From: Poriferisodalis sp965208485
Lineage (GTDB): Bacteria; Actinomycetota; Acidimicrobiia; Acidimicrobiales; Poriferisodalaceae
DNA length: 64,000 nt
Direction: 5' to 3'
Assembly: GCF_965208485.1 (NCBI RefSeq)
Contig: NZ_OZ242344.1
Location: forward strand, 2,852,001 to 2,916,000
In this document: one piece after another, positions 63,023 through 64,000 of the stretch
How the letters are laid out: every line of letters begins with the position of its first letter
How positions within the stretch are numbered: position 1 is the first letter of the stretch
Translations under genes and position numbers: made by a program
The notes under the pieces: generated by a model
Database searches by the model: none
What the model was told of the DNA's origin: nothing
What the model saw: only the letters and a program-made list of their open reading frames with translations

Positions 63023-63194
63023 AAGATATTGAAATCTTGAGCGATAAATGCGGAAGGTCGTGATTTTTGCAGGAAAATATTCAAATCTTGCTGGCTGTGT
63101 TGCGGAGCAGGTGAGAGTTTTGGGCTGAAGATTTGACGATCTTGCAGTGAGAGTGAGAATGAGGACGATTTGCGAGAGAAGATATTCAAATCTT
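63023..63194. promoter_or_regulatory. Array of four 16-bp dyads upstream of the AlbA_2 gene
   Basis: AAGATATTGAAATCTT (63023), AAAATATTCAAATCTT (63074), AAGATTTGACGATCTT (63128) and AAGATATTCAAATCTT (63179), with arms AAGAT/ATCTT. Starts are 51, 54 and 51 bp apart, about five helical turns. The region is AT-rich in a GC-rich genome. A different dyad (CGAGAA-CTGCGA-TTCTCG) lies at 63207-63224. Confidence 0.75.
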
Positions 63195-63264
63195 GGCCGA
63201 GGGATTCGAGAACTGCGATTCTCGCGAGGCAGTTGTCGAGTCTCGGCCGATTCGCGAGTTGAGC

Positions 63265-64000
63265 TCAATCCTCGCTGGGGGCCTCGGCGGCCCGGGTGCG
63301 GATTTCCTCCACGACGCCGGCATCGGCAAGCGTGGTGGTGTCGCCGAGCTGGCGACCCTCGGCCACGTCTCGCAGCAGCCGCCGCATGATCTTGCCCGAG
63401 CGGGTCTTGGGCAGATCCGGCACCAGCACCACCGCCTTGGGCCTGGCGATCGCTCCCAGCTTGGCGGACACGTGCTGGCGCACTTCCTCCCGCAGCTCGT
63501 CGGTGGCATCGTGGCCGCCGCGCAGGATCACATAGCCCACGATGGCTTGACCGGTGGTGGCGTCGGTGGCACCCACGACAGCGGCTTCGGCAACGGACGG
63601 GTGATCCACCAGCGCCGACTCCACCTCGGTGGTGGAGATGCGGTGGCCCGACACGTTCATCACGTCGTCGACCCGGCCGAGCAGCCACAGGTAGCCGTCA
63701 TCGTCGATCTTGGCGCCGTCGCCGGCGAAGTAGCGGCCCTCATAGGTGCTCCAGTAGGTCTCGCGGTAGCGCTCGGGGTCGCCCCAGATGCCGCGCAGCA
63801 TCGACGGCCACGGCTCGGTGACGGTCAGGTAGCCGCCGCCGCGCTCGACCGGGTTGCCGGCGTCGTCCACCAGCTCGACGGATATGCCCGGGAGCGCATG
63901 GGTGGCCGAGCCCGGCTTGGTCGTAGTGACGCCGGGAAGCGGGGTGATCATGTGGCCGCCGGTCTCGGTCTGCCACCACGTGTCCACGATGGGGCAGGTG
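63265..64000 (-). CDS. acsA: Acetyl-CoA synthetase, C-terminal part
   Basis: About 245 residues visible, the gene continuing beyond the window end. VDTWWQTETGGHMITPLPG, FAGDGAKIDDDGYLWLLGRVDDVMNVSGHRISTTEVE, and the C-terminal LPKTRSGKIMRRLLR with the conserved acetylatable Lys. It activates acetate through acetyl-AMP. It ends 60 bp before the dyad array of the AlbA_2 operon. Confidence 0.95.
   Translation of the reverse strand, partial: TCPIVDTWWQTETGGHMITPLPGVTTTKPGSATHALPGISVELVDDAGNPVERGGGYLTVTEPWPSMLRGIWGDPERYRETYWSTYEGRYFAGDGAKIDDDGYLWLLGRVDDVMNVSGHRISTTEVESALVDHPSVAEAAVVGATDATTGQAIVGYVILRGGHDATDELREEVRQHVSAKLGAIARPKAVVLVPDLPKTRSGKIMRRLLRDVAEGRQLGDTTTLADAGVVEEIRTRAAEAPSED

Noticed and set aside
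63023..63194. CRISPR array
   Set aside because: Units are only 16 bp dyads, imperfect, with 35-38 bp spacing and no cas genes. The position before a regulator gene fits operators better.

Overview
The window is chromosomal DNA from a high-GC Gram-positive bacterium. The gene set (several secreted proteins with cell-wall-binding type 2 (CWB2) repeats, a DUF2342 protein, an ECF sigma factor, single-anchor succinate dehydrogenase, VapBC pairs) best fits the Actinobacteria, and I infer an Acidimicrobiia-like lineage. No rRNA or marker gene here proves the rank.

Region by region. 1-7.7 kb: a truncated MFS transporter, a DUF2342 protein, a short operon of sugar-nucleotide epimerase, MoaE, a small membrane protein and an MreB-like protein, a HEAT-repeat pair, and a PDZ/Lon-like membrane protease. 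8-15.9 kb: an S-layer/adhesin block of three CWB2 proteins, one fused to a trypsin-like protease. 16-19.3 kb: pyrE, an ECF sigma factor with a very long C-terminal extension, and vapBC. 19.4-24.5 kb: two SDR dehydrogenases with a nitroreductase, then an Fpg/Nei glycosylase whose 3' end is duplicated around about 1 kb of small genes. 24.5-30.5 kb: hemB, an aquaporin relic, a second vapBC, a zinc-type alcohol dehydrogenase, and thrS. 30.6-45.3 kb: dnaE, an HD protein, a flavin-reductase-like protein, a PQQ-type sugar dehydrogenase lipoprotein, a CWB2/beta-propeller protein, sdhCAB, and a glycosidase-like protein. 45.6-47.8 kb: an ammonium transporter preceded by a 16-base poly-C tract, and an unknown protein.

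47.8-55.4 kb is an accessory island. It holds an AAA/DUF4143 ATPase, relics of a CoA-transferase and of a HEPN/DUF499-like defence gene, a possible MITE, pieces of three transposon families, and an intact three-gene operon (TIGR04255-like protein, helix-turn-helix protein, unknown 320-aa protein) of visibly lower GC. That operon is my best candidate for an undescribed system. 55.4-59 kb returns to housekeeping genes (SDR, tRNA-Tyr, YajQ, HtpX, epimerase). 59-63.3 kb has an ISL3-type element that truncates a secreted-protein gene, then an AlbA_2/HATPase regulator with a HAD phosphatase, controlled from an unusual array of four evenly spaced 16-bp dyads. The window ends inside acetyl-CoA synthetase.

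A recurring theme is short duplications of gene 3' ends that include the stop codon (at about 0.55, 20.3, 21.9, 39.95 and 42.9 kb), next to many decayed gene relics. This suggests a genome shaped by small illegitimate or site-specific recombination events.
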